In this document: in pieces, positions 61,023 to 64,000 of the stretch
Layout: every line of letters starts with the position of its first letter
How positions within the stretch are numbered: the first letter of the stretch is position 1
NCBI RefSeq assembly: GCF_902806685.2
Contig: NC_048538.1
Coordinates: forward strand, 9,176,001-9,240,000
Length of the DNA stretch: 64,000 nt
Source: Maniola hyperantus
Lineage: Eukaryota; Arthropoda; Insecta; Lepidoptera; Nymphalidae
Reading direction: 5' to 3'
Notes under the pieces: model-generated
Seen by the model: the letters and a program-made list of their open reading frames with translations, nothing else
Database searches by the model: none
What the model was told of the DNA's origin: nothing
Translations under genes and position numbers: made by a program

Positions 61023-63400
61023 TAGATCAGAAAATTATCTGATCGTAATACATAAAAAATACTTCCGAGAAGAAAAGTGAAACTTTATCTCAAAAGGTGA
61101 AACATTTTATCTAATAACAATAAATAAAAAGCGTATGGTTGCCCAACAAGATGTGATAAAGTGAGTACTTATGTTACAAAATCGTTCGCAGTCAATGCTA
61201 CTTGCTAGTCGATTAAAGAGCATTGCGCCTAAAGGTATATCTACTATTGTGCCTATACTAGCATAGCAAGGTGAACCTCATTGCCAGTATTTACTCGGCC
61301 CGCAACACGTTTTAATATTAATAACCCCATACAAGAGAACTCCTGCAGCTGCTTCTTAGAGCTTCAGTGTGTTTAAAGCTTTCGAGACTCGAGCCTTTAT
61401 TACCATGTTTACCGCTGGCTCCCGTTGCCGCTGGCTTTCGCACTAAAAATGCACTTTTGTACTTCCGAAATTATGCTAATATCTATATAGCATCTGGCCT
61501 AGATTTGACTATAACGTACCCAACAGGCCTCTATGTTATTATAATATAGGTTCAAGGTGGGTAATTTTATAAAACTATTTTTTAAGAGATTTTGTCAAAA
61601 TAAGACAAACTAGTTGTGCAGCAGATAGACAGACAGAAGGACACACTTTAGCATTACATAGTAAGTAATGGATAAGAGAATAACTTACTAGTATCTTCCA
61701 GAAAAAGTATTAAGCTAAGTATAATAGGTATTTGGAGAAGGATTATTATCCATTTTAAAAAAATTTAAGGAGGTTTTAAGTATTCGGAAGGAAGACAATT
61801 AATAGGTACGTTTAAATAATTTTAATTACGTACCTACGAAATAATTGCAAGAAAGGGTAATCATGTTATTAAGGGTTTCCTATTTCTGAAATTATGGTAA
61901 TTTTCCACCAAGATTTCTTTCAAAATTACTTAATCCACTAGCATTTCTCTGAGAAAAGGGGAAAAGTATCAATGTGCTCCGAGTGAGACGAGGTCTCGGA
62001 GTTTACTTGGCCGAATTTTTATTTGTCCGTCGTCCGTTCGTGTACATGTTTCTGATATAGTATGAAGTAAAAATGTACAATAATATTAACTTAAAAAGTA
62101 ATATTTTACAACTTGCCTGTAAAATAAAGCTTTAAGTTATCATGCGGTAGTTAACGCGAAAAAGCATTCATCCACATTTTAGTTGGTAAATAATCTGAAC
62201 TGAAGTCACGTAAGATGTATATAATATGCCACCGTTGAATGTATTTTTCTTCAGAAACGTGTTAGTCGCGCGGAATACACATAATATTATGTGTATTCGT
62301 CAATAAACTGTTCAATATTCCCCTAATCGTGAAGTCTAGACCGAAAAGAGTTTGGGCTTCGACAACTCCACTGCCAAGGCCCACCATATAATCAAAATAT
62401 TTACTTAAATTTAACCAAGTTCTGCTGTTCCGATTTTTTTCTTTAGATACAATGAAATGATTCTTACATGAAACTGAGTCGATATCGGCATTAATTTTTT
62501 TAGTTAATTTCCTTGATTTCTAAGGACAACTCACGCATGACCATAAAATTAACTATGCCAAAATTGTTCTCACAAAAAAAGACCTTAAGTTTCCTACGAC
62601 AGTTTCCCTGTATCTCCTATGGTTTTGGATTTCCCGCTACTGTCCCAGTTAAAAAAAACATACTGTATACCGGCCTGGATCTCTATATTCTCATTCTTCT
62701 CTCTCTATCCACAAAATAAATGAGCTGCTTTCGTGCACAGATTTATAAAGATTCTTCCTACATCAACGCTTTCGCGCGTTACGTCAACTAGGTACCTACG
62801 TGTAGAAAGAAGTGAGAAAGAACTGTAGAGATCAAAGCCATCGCATCGCATAGATTTCTGTGAATGCTCTGAGGGCCTATTGCCTAGTGTAGTAAGTTTT
62901 CAATTTTTCCAGTAAAATATCGTCTTATGCCTTTATGTAAGATTATATTATTATGGTTGTAGTATGGACGGGTAAATCCGTTATCAGTACCCTTATTATA
63001 AATGCGAAAGTGTGTTTGTTTGTTGGTTTGTTTGGTTTGAAAAATAGTCTATAAACAAAGTGGTTTGTAGTTTTACCGCATCTAAGACTGACGCAATTAT
63101 ATTGGCAAAAACTCATAATAAAAGCGAAGAATACAATATGCAGACAATGTTTATCGGCGTATAGCTAAATATGTAAGTGTAACCAATATGGGCTCGCTGC
63201 ACTTTTGCGTGCGTGCTTGCGAATGCATTTCTGTGAGGCCGCTCGTATACACGTCCTCGAAACCCCTGAATGAGTTATTCACTCACAAAGGAGTCTACCG
63301 ACGAAAAGGGATAGTGTCTTCAGTGATCTAAGCTACAAAATATATTTTGATTTACTCCTTTCAAGCTAGTTAAGTAGTGGGTCTTTTGAAGAGCTTATGC
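61023..63400. other. No supported feature
   Basis: AT-rich non-coding sequence with a family A end piece at about 62,985-63,030 ('cccttattataaatgcgaaagtgtg') and a small palindrome 'cacataatattatgtg' at 62,279-62,294. Confidence 0.5.
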
Positions 63401-63404
63401 TTAG

Positions 63405-63600
63405 ATTATAGCTACCAAGCTTATGCTCGCGACTTTGGACTACACAAATTTCAAACCCTTTTTTATTGAATTTTCAAAAATCCTTTCATAGCGGATGCCT
63501 ATGTCATATTAGCTATCTGCATGCCAAATTTCAGCCCGTTGCGTTGATAGATTATTCAGTCAGTCACCTTTTTCTTTTATATATTTAAGAAGATAGAGCA
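63405..63600 (-). repeat. Family B repeat, reverse
   Basis: 'agcttatgctcgcgactttgg' to 'gatagattattcagtcagtcacc' and 'cttttatatattt', in reverse family B order. Confidence 0.7.
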
Positions 63601-63887
63601 GGTTAGATAATAATTTTTATAAACGGGTATGTACGAAGTCCGTATTCACTCACACATTTTGTATTTTTTTTTGTGTTTTGCGCTTTGCGAACTAACACCT
63701 CTCATTATGATTGCAAAAGTAATAAGCAATTTTTATTAATAGCGTAGAAGTAAATCTACAAGACAAGTTTTTCATAGCTGTTAGTAGGTACGAAGGAAAC
63801 GGAATTATTAATAACCGAAAGTACTTCCTACACCTCTTTCAGCATTTGACTTACATTTAGTCATGAGAGTAAAATCTAAAAGCTAAT

Positions 63888-64000
63888 CCAAACTAATATT
63901 ATATTAATAAGTAAGAATGTCTGTCTATCTGTTAGATTTTCACGGCCCATCCGTTAAAGCGATTTGACCAAATTCGGTACAGAGGTAGCTTGCATCCCGG
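63888..64000 (-). repeat. Family A SINE-like repeat, cut by the window end
   Basis: 'ccaaactaatattatattaataagtaagaatgtctgtc' through 'gattttcacggcccatccgtt' to 'gaggtagcttgcatcccgg' in reverse family A order. Confidence 0.7.

Noticed and set aside
1..64000. CRISPR arrays, operons, bacterial promoters or terminators
   Set aside because: The window is eukaryotic with spliced coding sequence; no regularly spaced direct repeats or bacterial gene layout are seen.

Overview
The window is animal nuclear DNA, very probably from a moth or butterfly. The non-coding sequence is AT-rich and packed with short dispersed repeats that I recognise, from memory and without a database check, as typical of Lepidoptera: SINE-like units with 'cttcgtccgcgtgga' and '(ga/at)ctgactgactg' cores, units beginning 'ggttccgtac' and ending 'ttggccggttttt', tRNA-derived SINEs, LINE tails and many foldback MITEs.

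One gene is clear. From 36,753 down to 6,814 the minus strand carries 27 coding exons of sidekick (sdk), a large single-pass immunoglobulin-superfamily adhesion protein of cell-cell contacts. All splice phases fit. The exons give about 2,147 residues in the order six Ig domains, thirteen fibronectin type III domains, one membrane helix and a roughly 186-residue cytoplasmic tail ending in G-F-S-S-F-V, the expected PDZ-binding C-terminus. The signal-peptide exon is not identified and must lie above 36,753, possibly outside the window.

Layout. 1-6,813: 3' flank of sdk, with repeats and possible 3' UTR. 6,814-13,765: cytoplasmic tail, membrane helix and the last FN3 domains. 14,086-21,580: central FN3 exons in short introns. 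21,581-25,167: a long intron filled with inverted-repeat elements. 25,168-30,164: first FN3 domains and the end of Ig6. 30,666-36,753: Ig domains. 36,754-64,000: about 27 kb with no convincing host coding sequence, read as first intron and/or upstream flank. It holds a decayed LINE (about 43.6-45.3 kb, minus) and many other repeats.

The best points for a second look are: a one-base frame break in a 6-bp T run (35,250-35,255) inside the Ig3/Ig4 exon; a read-through of the penultimate exon giving a second PDZ-like C-terminus (10,392-10,421); a repeated piece of an FN3 exon just past its splice donor that creates an in-frame alternative donor 75 nt away (21,296-21,370); a 490-bp near-perfect palindromic insert with a 13-bp target duplication inside an older repeat (17,789-18,292); and five TA-flanked hairpin MITEs. 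I found no operon, CRISPR array or convincing new multi-gene system.
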